Source: a virus. Taken from it: a DNA stretch of 64,000 bases. The notes beneath the pieces were generated by a model. That model saw only the letters and a list, made by a program, of their open reading frames with translations. It was not told the origin of the DNA and did no database searches. Made by a program: the position numbers and the translations under genes. Location of the stretch: the IMG/VR virus record IMGVR_UViG_3300021371_001301, positions 1 through 64,000 of that record; one strand, written 5' to 3'. Positions 53,187 through 60,911 of this stretch are shown here, piece after piece (the first letter of the stretch is position 1; each line of letters opens with the position of its first letter).

Positions 53187-53869
53187 ACAACAACTGGAAA
53201 CGTGTAGGTGTCCGACTTAGTGGAGGTGCTGACAGTAGTATAATATATTACTCACTATGCAAGCATTTTTTAAATACCGATACCAAAATAATTCCACTAA
53301 CAATGACTACTCCACGCAATTGGTGGTATTCAAAAGGTGCACAGATAGTAATTGATCGTGTGGATGAATTACTGGGAACTAAAACAACAGAACATTATGT
53401 GTATCAGGACCAAACACCACACACAGATGAAAGTTACGTTGCGGCGGTTGACCATTTAAGTAAGCAAGCGTATCGGAAATATAATCTAGATGCAATTTAT
53501 ATTGGACTTACTCGCAATCCACCAATACAAGAGATGAAAGAATTTTTTACTACAGAATTTTGCGACACACACAATTTAGATCGAAATGACGTATACGATC
53601 ATATCAATGATAGAGATCATGAACGAGACAGTCGTGTTGAGCCCGAAGTGCGTAAGATTTACGATAGCAAACTACAGCAAGTGATTCCGTTTGCTAACTT
53701 AGACAAATTAGCAACAAGAGATTTATATGATTTAGAAAACATGCAGCAAGAACTTTATCCATATACATACAGTTGCGAAAAGGCTATCCCATTGGATAGT
53801 GATCTTAATCACTGTGGGCATTGTTTCTTTTGTTTAGAAAGATTTTGGGCATTTGGGAGATTAATATAA
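53171..53869 (+). CDS. QueC-like PP-loop ATPase, 232 aa
   Basis: The start is GTG 53171, inside the preceding gene. VGVRLSGGADSSIIYYSL (residues about 12-29) is the PP-loop, and AIYIGLTRNPP matches the YNGVTRNPP segment of the copy at 45426. SCEKAIP...HCGHCFFCLERFWAF at the C-terminus repeats the four-cysteine zinc-type site. The two copies are clearly homologous but diverged, so they probably act on different substrates or steps. It is shorter than the first copy in the middle. The role is inferred from the QueC family: ATP activation of a carboxylate and amide or nitrile formation. Confidence 0.68.
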   Translation: MDLYIDNNWKRVGVRLSGGADSSIIYYSLCKHFLNTDTKIIPLTMTTPRNWWYSKGAQIVIDRVDELLGTKTTEHYVYQDQTPHTDESYVAAVDHLSKQAYRKYNLDAIYIGLTRNPPIQEMKEFFTTEFCDTHNLDRNDVYDHINDRDHERDSRVEPEVRKIYDSKLQQVIPFANLDKLATRDLYDLENMQQELYPYTYSCEKAIPLDSDLNHCGHCFFCLERFWAFGRLI

Positions 53870-54603
53870 TGGATAGAGGTTATAAGAATATAGCGGATTA
53901 TGATGTTGATAGACCAGAATTTGGTACTTATAATTTAGAATTTGATCCGCATCAATTTTTATCAGAAGCACATACTGTATATGATAGTCCGACAGCAAAG
54001 ACAAGTGGTAGAAATAATTTTAACAGATTTAATAATGTTAGCCCAGACACAAAAAAATGGTTACACACGCACTGGAACCAACGATTTGGTCTAGACTATG
54101 ATTGGAACTGGGAATATTTTCACAGTGGAGAACCAGCAGGACTGCATACTGATTATACTAGTATACCAAACAGTTGGCGTGATGGTACAGAAATAACACA
54201 CGATTGTTATATTGTACTGGGTATAATTATACCACTAGAATGGAATTGTAAACAACCAGCAACAGTTAATTATGATATGTTATCAACTGAACCACGTAAG
54301 CTAATGTATAAACAAGGAGAGATGCGATACTTAGATGATAATAGTATCTATTCGTATAGATCAGATTGGAAGTATGATGAACAAGTGTTACATTATAATC
54401 CACGTGGAACTGAATACTTTAAAGAGTATGCTGACTTGGGTTTCCACAGTGCATACGAATGGGAACTTGGAAGTTGTATAGTATTTGATACTAGACGTTG
54501 GCACAGTAGTAGTTGGTTCCTTAGTGATGAACGAATGCCAGACGTAAGTACTGAATACAAACGTAGTATAATTGGCTTTGCAAGTATAGATGTAGATAGA
54601 TGA
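53869..54603 (+). CDS. 2OG-Fe(II) dioxygenase-like protein, 244 aa
   Basis: The start is the ATG at 53869 sharing a base with the upstream stop. GEPAGLHTDYTSIP near residue 92 has the H-x-D, and RRWHSSSWFLSDE near 210 with YKRSIIGFAS near 230 supplies the distal His and the Arg for 2-oxoglutarate. CYIVLGIIIPLEWNC is the central strand. The spacing between the H-x-D and the distal His is long, as in phytanoyl-CoA-like members. It overlaps the following radical SAM gene by 4 nt. Substrate unknown. Confidence 0.62.
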   Translation: MDRGYKNIADYDVDRPEFGTYNLEFDPHQFLSEAHTVYDSPTAKTSGRNNFNRFNNVSPDTKKWLHTHWNQRFGLDYDWNWEYFHSGEPAGLHTDYTSIPNSWRDGTEITHDCYIVLGIIIPLEWNCKQPATVNYDMLSTEPRKLMYKQGEMRYLDDNSIYSYRSDWKYDEQVLHYNPRGTEYFKEYADLGFHSAYEWELGSCIVFDTRRWHSSSWFLSDERMPDVSTEYKRSIIGFASIDVDR

Positions 54604-55739
54604 GTACATGGTGCGTATTACCCTGGGTGCATGTTTGTGTGAGACCAAACGAACAGATTAAACCCTGTTGTAGATTTCAATACAGTGAGGGAGATGCTGA
54701 AAATGCTCCTACACTGGATAACTTTGATCTAAGTGCAGAATTTTGGCAACAACTACGTAGTGATATGTTAGCTAATAAACCTAGAGCAGAGTGTACTAAA
54801 TGCTACGAGCAAGAACGTGTACTTAAAGGACATAAACGCAGTAAAAGTTTACGTCACTGGATGAATAGTTTATTCCCACATATTGATGCTAATACACTAA
54901 CAGCGGATCCAGACTGTATACGTTATATAGAAATGAGCATAGACAACTTGTGTAATTTCCAGTGCCGTATGTGTGACAGTAAATTTAGTAGTCAATTACA
55001 AAAGCGTGATGCACATATGGGATGGCGGGTAAACAAAAAACTAGAGCCTAACTTTACTAAGTTTGATAAACATGATTTAAGTAATTTAGAATACATAAAA
55101 CTACTGGGTGGCGAACCATTTATGAGTCCAAACTTTGGACCTTTCTTGGACTATTTGTCATCTAAAGGCGCTAAGTTTGATAACATACGTTTACAAATAA
55201 GCACAAACGGTAGTAAAAAACCCAAGCCCGAGCTATTAGATAAACTAAAACAATTCAGTAAAATAGAAATAAATGTAAGTTTAGATGCTTGGCATCCCGT
55301 AAACGATTACCAGCGTATGGGAGGTGTATATACAGATGTATATGCAAATGCTATGTGGTACAGAAGTCAACTAACAAACAGTCATGTAAACTTTCATACT
55401 GTTGTAAGTGTGTACACATCAGACAAACTTGGAACAACACTCAAATTTTTAATGGATCAGGAAAACAACGATGTAAGTGTAGATTGGGTACGTGATCCAT
55501 TATGGCAAAGTTTAAGTATAGCACCTCCAGAGTTTATTGAATGGGTATTAGAACAAAATCATGACCACGAATTCGCTACAAAACTTATTCAAAATTTTGT
55601 AACTGGAGCAAAATATAATTCAGTTGAATGGAAAAAATTGTTAAATAATACTAGACGACTTGATGAATACTATAACTATTCACTAAGTGATGCCAACCCT
55701 TTACTACATGAGAAATTATATGAAACATACAGTATTTGA
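54600..55739 (+). CDS. Radical SAM protein with N-terminal auxiliary cluster, 379 aa
   Basis: C5 (WCVLPWVHVCVRPNEQ), C23-C24 (PCC), C65 and C68 (CTKCY) form the auxiliary set, with an extra C13. LKGHKRSKS takes the place of the S-x-R linker. The core is CNFQCRMC at 118-125 and KLLGGEPFMSPNF gives the GGE. A NVSLDAWHPVNDYQRMG strand lies in the barrel. It is flanked by two 2OG-type oxygenases with ATGA and 20-nt overlaps. Confidence 0.87.
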   Translation: MSTWCVLPWVHVCVRPNEQIKPCCRFQYSEGDAENAPTLDNFDLSAEFWQQLRSDMLANKPRAECTKCYEQERVLKGHKRSKSLRHWMNSLFPHIDANTLTADPDCIRYIEMSIDNLCNFQCRMCDSKFSSQLQKRDAHMGWRVNKKLEPNFTKFDKHDLSNLEYIKLLGGEPFMSPNFGPFLDYLSSKGAKFDNIRLQISTNGSKKPKPELLDKLKQFSKIEINVSLDAWHPVNDYQRMGGVYTDVYANAMWYRSQLTNSHVNFHTVVSVYTSDKLGTTLKFLMDQENNDVSVDWVRDPLWQSLSIAPPEFIEWVLEQNHDHEFATKLIQNFVTGAKYNSVEWKKLLNNTRRLDEYYNYSLSDANPLLHEKLYETYSI

Positions 55740-56403
55740 AGATGTGATCCCTTTGGAAGTCTGTCGTGAAATCAAGGATTTCTTTGACAACAATCCTGAC
55801 TTGCAGATACACAAACCCAATAATCCAAATGTCGTTAAGATAAACCATCCTTGGCGACATCTTGAAGATTTACTACGACCAATAGTAAGCAAGTACTTTA
55901 ATCCAAACCGAGGTAGTGGCGGTAATATATACAAGCATACTAACTTGTATAGTTTACATGTTGATAGTGATGAGCCTACACAAATGATTAATGTAAACAT
56001 TCCAATACATCTAGAAGTAACAGATCCACCACAACACTTTATGGTATTTGATCAGTATACAGATAATGGCTTTGGTCAAACTTGGTATGGTAAACGCAAA
56101 GATATCGACAACTACAATTTTGATCGTAATAAAAAAGTACCAATGAGTCCATACGAAGACCCAAGAGTATATGATTGTACAGAAGACCCCATTGACGAAC
56201 AATTTTATCATGATTATTTAGAGTTTAATAACCACACACCAGAACTATTTCACGGACTAACTGGTACAGCATATGATTGGCGACCTGGTAACATGGTAGT
56301 TTTTAACAGCAATAACCTGCATTGTACTGGAAAACTAGTAGGACCTTGGAAGATGGGTTTACTTATAAACTTTGAAGGCACAGTTGAGGAATTACTTGTT
56401 TGA
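55720..56403 (+). CDS. 2OG-Fe(II) dioxygenase-like protein, 227 aa
   Basis: TVFEDVIPLEVCREIKDFF is the usual opening of such folds. NLYSLHVDSDEP near residue 80 gives H-x-D. VVFNSNNLHCTGKLVGPWKMGLLINF near 195-217 gives the distal His; the usual Arg is Lys or absent, so 2-oxoglutarate binding may differ. The start is ATG 55720, with ATG 55708 as an alternative. It overlaps the B12-type radical SAM gene by 4 nt. It may hydroxylate an amino acid or sugar; this is inferred from fold alone. Confidence 0.58.
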   Translation: MKHTVFEDVIPLEVCREIKDFFDNNPDLQIHKPNNPNVVKINHPWRHLEDLLRPIVSKYFNPNRGSGGNIYKHTNLYSLHVDSDEPTQMINVNIPIHLEVTDPPQHFMVFDQYTDNGFGQTWYGKRKDIDNYNFDRNKKVPMSPYEDPRVYDCTEDPIDEQFYHDYLEFNNHTPELFHGLTGTAYDWRPGNMVVFNSNNLHCTGKLVGPWKMGLLINFEGTVEELLV

Positions 56404-57812
56404 TAGACATTTTATTTTGTATTCTTCCTAAAATAGAACCAACTGCACCTTTGCCTGGAGTTGGTGTATTGAAAAGCATTGCGACTTTGCATGGATATAG
56501 TTCTGAAATACTAGATTTAAATATCAGCGTGTGGCACCAGCTTAATGCTAGAGAATCAGGTCTTGCTAAACATTTTTATTACGATAATGACGAGGTTTGG
56601 TTTGATGACTTTGTTAATCCAAATCCAAAACATAAAGAATTTGCAGAAGACTATCGGGATATTTTCTATAATATGATCGCTCAAATTTTAGATAAAGATC
56701 CACGTATAGTTGGATTTAGTTTGCTCAGTCAGTTTTCACGTGGTACTGCCTTAACATTAAGTAAGATACTACGTAAAAAACGTCCAGATATTAAAATAGT
56801 ATGGGGTGGGCCAACTTGTGATTTCCCTACTAGAGATTTTATACTCAAAAATAATATAGCTGATAACGTTATAATTGGTGATGGAGAAGAAGTTTTAGTA
56901 GATATATTAGCAGGCAACGAGTTAAGTGCAAAACAAAAAGACAAAAATCAGTTAACTAGCATGGATAATCTTCCATTTCCTGATTACAGTGATATTAATT
57001 GGGAAGCATATCAAGGCAATAAAGAAGTGTATATAACAGGTTCACGTGGTTGTGTCAAGTCATGTACGTTTTGTAATGTTAGGGATATATGGCCAAAATT
57101 TGTTAGTCGTAATGGTCAACAAATTGTTGATGAGATAATTTATTTACATAAGACGTATGGAAGACAAATGTTTAGATTTACTGACAGTCTTATTAACGGT
57201 AATATGAAAGTATATCGTGATTTTGTTACAACACTTTGTGAGTCGGAAATACTTAACAACATTCAATGGTCAAGTCAGTGGATTGTTAGAAACAAAAAAA
57301 CTACACTAGAAGCTGATTTCCAAATGGCTAAATTATCGAATTGTAACGACTTGGAAATCGGAATAGAACATTTTAGCCAAGAGCCTCGCTGGCATATGGG
57401 TAAAAAGTTTACTGATGAGGATATGTGGCATACGTTTGATTTAATAAAACACTATGGCATACCAAGTAGCATTCTGATGATTATTGGTTATCCAACTGAA
57501 ACAGAAGAAGACCATCAAACTCAACTAAAAACATTAAGAAAACTGTTTAAAGAAGGATATACAATTAACCAACGAACAGGAAATCAAATAATGCACTTCA
57601 GCGCAACACCAATGATTTTAGATGGTCAAATATATCAAATGGTAAAAGATGAGTTAACTGATTATCATGATTCAATAAATTGGACACTGGGTGACAATAC
57701 AACCAAAGTACGTCAGCGCAGGTATCAAGAATGGACAGATCTTTTAAGCGAGCTGTCAGGACACGACAAAGAATGGATGAGTGAGAAAAATTTGAGGCAG
57801 TTCGATGCTTAA
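56400..57812 (+). CDS. B12-binding-type radical SAM protein, 470 aa
   Basis: The start is TTG 56400 (GAGGA upstream). Residues 1-175 form a cobalamin-binding-type Rossmann domain: ILFCILPKIEP, GVGVLKSIATLHGY, RIVGFSLLSQF, IKIVWGGPTCDFPTRDFI and GDGEEVLVDIL. The DxHxxG cobalamin His loop is not visible, as is common in this class. The core is C218-x3-C222-x2-C225 (SRGCVKSCTFCNV), with FRFTDSLINGN and EIGIEHFSQEPRWHMGKKF further on. This class performs methylations and other C-C or C-P reactions. It is the only such enzyme in the window. Confidence 0.86.
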   Translation: MIDILFCILPKIEPTAPLPGVGVLKSIATLHGYSSEILDLNISVWHQLNARESGLAKHFYYDNDEVWFDDFVNPNPKHKEFAEDYRDIFYNMIAQILDKDPRIVGFSLLSQFSRGTALTLSKILRKKRPDIKIVWGGPTCDFPTRDFILKNNIADNVIIGDGEEVLVDILAGNELSAKQKDKNQLTSMDNLPFPDYSDINWEAYQGNKEVYITGSRGCVKSCTFCNVRDIWPKFVSRNGQQIVDEIIYLHKTYGRQMFRFTDSLINGNMKVYRDFVTTLCESEILNNIQWSSQWIVRNKKTTLEADFQMAKLSNCNDLEIGIEHFSQEPRWHMGKKFTDEDMWHTFDLIKHYGIPSSILMIIGYPTETEEDHQTQLKTLRKLFKEGYTINQRTGNQIMHFSATPMILDGQIYQMVKDELTDYHDSINWTLGDNTTKVRQRRYQEWTDLLSELSGHDKEWMSEKNLRQFDA

Positions 57813-59007
57813 ATGTAAGTATGCTTGGAGTCACTTAGACTTTCTTCAAGGAGAATATGCTCCTTGTTTTAGGTATAAAATTAAACGTCAGCCTATTGCT
57901 AGCATGAGCGATACAATGCCAAGCGAAGCAGTTAATCATCCAAACATGTTAGCAGTACGTAATAGTTTAATGCGAGGTGAGTTTCCAGTTGGTTGTGAAG
58001 ACTGTCAATATAAAGAAGAAAACGGAGTAAAAAGTTATAGACAAAAAAGTCTCGATAATAAACACTGGGATGACAGTGGCATTAATTATAATAAAAGTAG
58101 TGTTGACAGTATATTAGATTTAGAACTTAAATTTAGTCGTACTTGTAATTATTTTTGTAGACATTGTATGGCAGATAGTAACAGTCAATTTGAACATCTT
58201 GGCAAGAAAAATACTGAGATACATGAAATGCTATTACGAGCTGGCTTTGATCATATTGGTCCTGCTGACTCGCCAATACAAATAATAACTCCTGAACATT
58301 TGGAAGACGTTATACAAAATATAATTCCAGGGGTTAAACGTATTACATTTAGTGGTGGCGAGCCATTATATCATATAGGACATTATCGTTTTTTAGAGAG
58401 ACTTATCAGTGAGCCAGACATTGATACTAGTAAACTTACTATTGCATACAATACAAACATGAGTATGATAGAGTTTAAGAGTTATAAACTAAGTGATTTG
58501 TGGAGTCACTTTGGCGGAGTAGACTTAACAGTTAGTATGGATGGTACATATGATCTGTTTAATTATTTTAGACAAGGTGGAGATTATAATCAAGTTGTTG
58601 ATAACTTGTTTAAAATACTCAGTGCAAGTAACAACATACTTGGTGTATATTTGGTGTGTACCAGTACCGCTTATCATGCGTTCTATGCTAGTGAAACATT
58701 CCGTGACTTAAATGCTCTAGTAGACCAAATACAGGCCATGGGCATTCCAGCTCACACTGATGCCACGTTTGTACACTATCCTGCAGGTTTAGATATAGCA
58801 AATCTACCATACAATGTCAAGAGCTTTTTAACTGAATTACATGGTAATGATAATCCTATAATAAAGTATATGCAAACACCATCAACTGCGGATGCTGAAC
58901 TGTTTAAAAAAATTGTACGTTGGCAAGATCAGTTACACTTTAAAACCTGTGAGGTTGAACTGCCAAGAATTACAGAATATGTATACAACAATAATCTGGT
59001 CACTTAA
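57805..59007 (+). CDS. Radical SAM protein with N-terminal auxiliary cluster, 400 aa
   Basis: C4, C21 (PCFR; the usual Cys-Cys pair is reduced to one), C64 and C67 (CEDC) form the auxiliary set. GVKSYRQKS is the S-x-R linker. The core is CNYFCRHC at 114-121 and TFSGGEPLYHIGHY gives the GGE. A long insertion (EMLLRAGFDHIGPADSPIQI) lies between core and GGE. It overlaps the B12-type gene by 8 nt. This operon segment ends here, and tandem late promoter boxes follow immediately. Confidence 0.86.
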   Translation: MLKCKYAWSHLDFLQGEYAPCFRYKIKRQPIASMSDTMPSEAVNHPNMLAVRNSLMRGEFPVGCEDCQYKEENGVKSYRQKSLDNKHWDDSGINYNKSSVDSILDLELKFSRTCNYFCRHCMADSNSQFEHLGKKNTEIHEMLLRAGFDHIGPADSPIQIITPEHLEDVIQNIIPGVKRITFSGGEPLYHIGHYRFLERLISEPDIDTSKLTIAYNTNMSMIEFKSYKLSDLWSHFGGVDLTVSMDGTYDLFNYFRQGGDYNQVVDNLFKILSASNNILGVYLVCTSTAYHAFYASETFRDLNALVDQIQAMGIPAHTDATFVHYPAGLDIANLPYNVKSFLTELHGNDNPIIKYMQTPSTADAELFKKIVRWQDQLHFKTCEVELPRITEYVYNNNLVT

Positions 59008-59010
59008 CTG

Positions 59011-59027
59011 TATAAATAGTATAAATA
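59011..59027 (+). promoter_or_regulatory. Two tandem T4-type late promoter boxes
   Basis: TATAAATA occurs exactly at 59011-59018 and again at 59020-59027, starting 3 nt after the preceding stop. Predicted transcript starts are near 59024 and 59033. The leader includes a strong AAAGGAGG ribosome site (59038-59045) before the ATG at 59054. Confidence 0.7.
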
Positions 59028-59053
59028 CATATATCTTAAAGGAGGACGAATTA

Positions 59054-59686
59054 ATGGATTTAACAGCCGTCGATATTAAAAAAGCAGTTATACGCAGTCA
59101 GCACTGTCAGAGAAATTTTGATCTAGAACAAAATATTCCTGAAGCAGACATTGAAACACTAGTACATGCTGCAACAAACTGTCCAAGTAAACAGAACATG
59201 GCTTTTTATAAGTTGCATGTTGTTACTGACAGATCACTTATTGAGCAAGTACATGCTCTAGCAACAGGCACACATACTTATGACAAAGACAACAACATGA
59301 TTGACAGTACAAACAGTCAAGTATTAGCAAATGTCTTATTTGTATTTGAACCAAACGAAATTGAAGACTTATCTGATAAAAGTCGTGCACGTTGGGAGCA
59401 AAAAGATGCTGCTGACCGTGAAGTATTTAAAAGAGATGTAGCTACAGCAATTGGTATTGCAGGTGGGTATATCAACTTAACAGCAAGTATTCTTGGATAT
59501 AGTACTGGTTGTTGCCAGTGTGGTAAAATGGATGCGATTCGTGACGTACTAGGACTTAAAAACCGCCCAGCAATGTTGCAGGGTGTAGGTATTAAAGACA
59601 CAACACGTAATAGACGCTTACATCACGAAACTGGACTTATGTTCCCAACAAATAAAAAAGAAGACATTTCAGTTAGTCGTCATTAA
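59054..59686 (+). CDS. Nitroreductase-family flavoprotein, 210 aa
   Basis: The N-terminal pattern R-x-x-R-x-F...ADIETLVHAATNCPSKQNMAFYKLHVVTDRSLI (residues about 14-60) is that of FMN-binding nitroreductases. GCCQCGKMDAIRDVLGL near residue 155 and a C-terminal MLQGVGIKD...RRLHHE segment match the second half of the fold. The family reduces quinones, nitro groups or enones, or forms azoles and dehydro residues in peptide maturation. It has its own tandem late promoters, an AAAGGAGG site and a terminator, so it is expressed separately and probably strongly. The upstream in-frame start at 58892 is rejected. Confidence 0.8.
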   Translation: MDLTAVDIKKAVIRSQHCQRNFDLEQNIPEADIETLVHAATNCPSKQNMAFYKLHVVTDRSLIEQVHALATGTHTYDKDNNMIDSTNSQVLANVLFVFEPNEIEDLSDKSRARWEQKDAADREVFKRDVATAIGIAGGYINLTASILGYSTGCCQCGKMDAIRDVLGLKNRPAMLQGVGIKDTTRNRRLHHETGLMFPTNKKEDISVSRH

Positions 59687-59692
59687 TAATTA

Positions 59693-59701
59693 CCCCCCCC
59701 C
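59693..59701 (+). repeat. C9 homopolymer tract
   Basis: Nine consecutive C between the nitroreductase stop and its terminator are striking in this AT-rich sequence. The tract is non-coding. It may vary in length by slippage or be a sequencing artefact. Confidence 0.7.
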
Positions 59702-59713
59702 AGAAGATCAAAG

Positions 59714-59737
59714 ACAGTCGCTTCGGCGACTGTTTTT
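59714..59737 (+). terminator. Rho-independent terminator with UUCG loop
   Basis: An 8-bp perfect stem (ACAGTCGC / GCGACTGT) closes a TTCG tetraloop and runs into a T-tract (TTTTT). This is a classic intrinsic terminator after the nitroreductase gene, and the clearest one in the window. Confidence 0.9.
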
Positions 59738-59743
59738 ATGAAG

Positions 59744-59751
59744 TATAAGTA
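59744..59751 (+). promoter_or_regulatory. Late-like promoter box TATAAGTA before a leaderless start
   Basis: One base from TATAAATA. It ends exactly 5 nt before the ATG at 59757, so the predicted +1 is the A of the ATG. The minus-strand gene at 39307 has the same spacing. It directly follows the terminator, which makes a promoter here expected. Confidence 0.5.
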
Positions 59752-59756
59752 ATATT

Positions 59757-60911
59757 ATGAAAACAGCATGCAGCAAAAGCTGGACTGATGTAAACATAGA
59801 TTTTGCAAATAGATTAATAAGAAACTGTTGTAGATCTGTCGAATATAAAATGCCCGACAGTTATGATATAGATTTCTTTAATAACAGTCCTCAAATACAG
59901 CAAAGAAGATCTAGTACACTATCTGGTGAACAACATCCTGATTGTGCTCATTGTTGGGAAAGTGAAAACGCTGGAATACCCAGTTACCGCTCACAGCAAA
60001 ATAAATGGCAAGACTTTAGTGGTGTAACTCGAGATCCACAAACTACATACATTGATGTGACACTTGATACTACATGTGATCAAAGTTGTTTATATTGTGC
60101 TGCTGATGCTAGTAGTCAAATAGCTCAAGAAGAAGGTGTACCTATACGTGATAACGGTACCGAACATGACTTTGAAACATTTAAACGTTGGGTATCAACA
60201 CTTAGTGGAGACGTAGTGTTTAATTTTTTAGGTGGTGAACCAACTGCCAGTAAACGTTTTGCCCCAATGGTAGAATATATAAATCAACAAAATGTTAATG
60301 CAGAATTTGAAATTTGTACAAATTGTAATACAACTGAACCCATGATGAAACGATTATTAAAAACTATACGTGGTAGTGGTAAGCCATGGAATGTTGCTAT
60401 TAGTAATGAAACTTATGCTGAACACGCAGAACTATTACGTTATGGATTAGATTGGGAAAGGTTTAAAAAAAACTTTATAACTTATATAACTACACCAGAA
60501 ATTTTAAGCATTACATTGGCACCCACTACCAACGCATTTAGTATACGTTATTTTCCACAATATATCGAGTGGGTGTATGAAACTTTCTTGACACATGCAC
60601 CAGATAAATCATTTAGTTGGCATGGTAGTTATATTACTAGACCGCAGGCAATGGATATTAAGTATTTGCCTGCAAAGGATCGCATGCACATACAACGTGC
60701 AATTAGCGTAAACAACAAATACAAAAATCATCATTTGCTAACAAATGCTCGTAACTTAGATAAATTTGGTGAATATCTACAAGCAATGTCTGACAGAATA
60801 GGGTCTGCAACTCCTGAAGGTTATAGTGATCGTAATCAACAAATTGGGCTGAAGCACTTCCTCAATGAAAAACAACAAGTCAAACAAAAGGATCTATCGT
60901 CACTATTATGA
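59757..60911 (+). CDS. Radical SAM protein with N-terminal auxiliary cluster, 384 aa
   Basis: C5 (ACSKSWTDVNIDFANR), C24-C25 (NCC), C63 and C66 (CAHCW) are auxiliary. GIPSYRSQQ is the S-x-R linker. The core is CDQSCLYC at 107-114 and NFLGGEPTASKRF gives the GGE. AISNETYAEHAELLRYG replaces the usual S-[IV]-D-G strand, so the active site may differ. No ribosome binding site precedes the ATG. The end is Gln/Lys rich and overlaps the next gene by 4 nt. Confidence 0.86.
   Translation: MKTACSKSWTDVNIDFANRLIRNCCRSVEYKMPDSYDIDFFNNSPQIQQRRSSTLSGEQHPDCAHCWESENAGIPSYRSQQNKWQDFSGVTRDPQTTYIDVTLDTTCDQSCLYCAADASSQIAQEEGVPIRDNGTEHDFETFKRWVSTLSGDVVFNFLGGEPTASKRFAPMVEYINQQNVNAEFEICTNCNTTEPMMKRLLKTIRGSGKPWNVAISNETYAEHAELLRYGLDWERFKKNFITYITTPEILSITLAPTTNAFSIRYFPQYIEWVYETFLTHAPDKSFSWHGSYITRPQAMDIKYLPAKDRMHIQRAISVNNKYKNHHLLTNARNLDKFGEYLQAMSDRIGSATPEGYSDRNQQIGLKHFLNEKQQVKQKDLSSLL

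Noticed and set aside
58892-59053. 54-residue upstream extension of the nitroreductase
   Set aside because: It runs through the tandem late boxes and the AAAGGAGG site, and the extra residues do not belong to the family.
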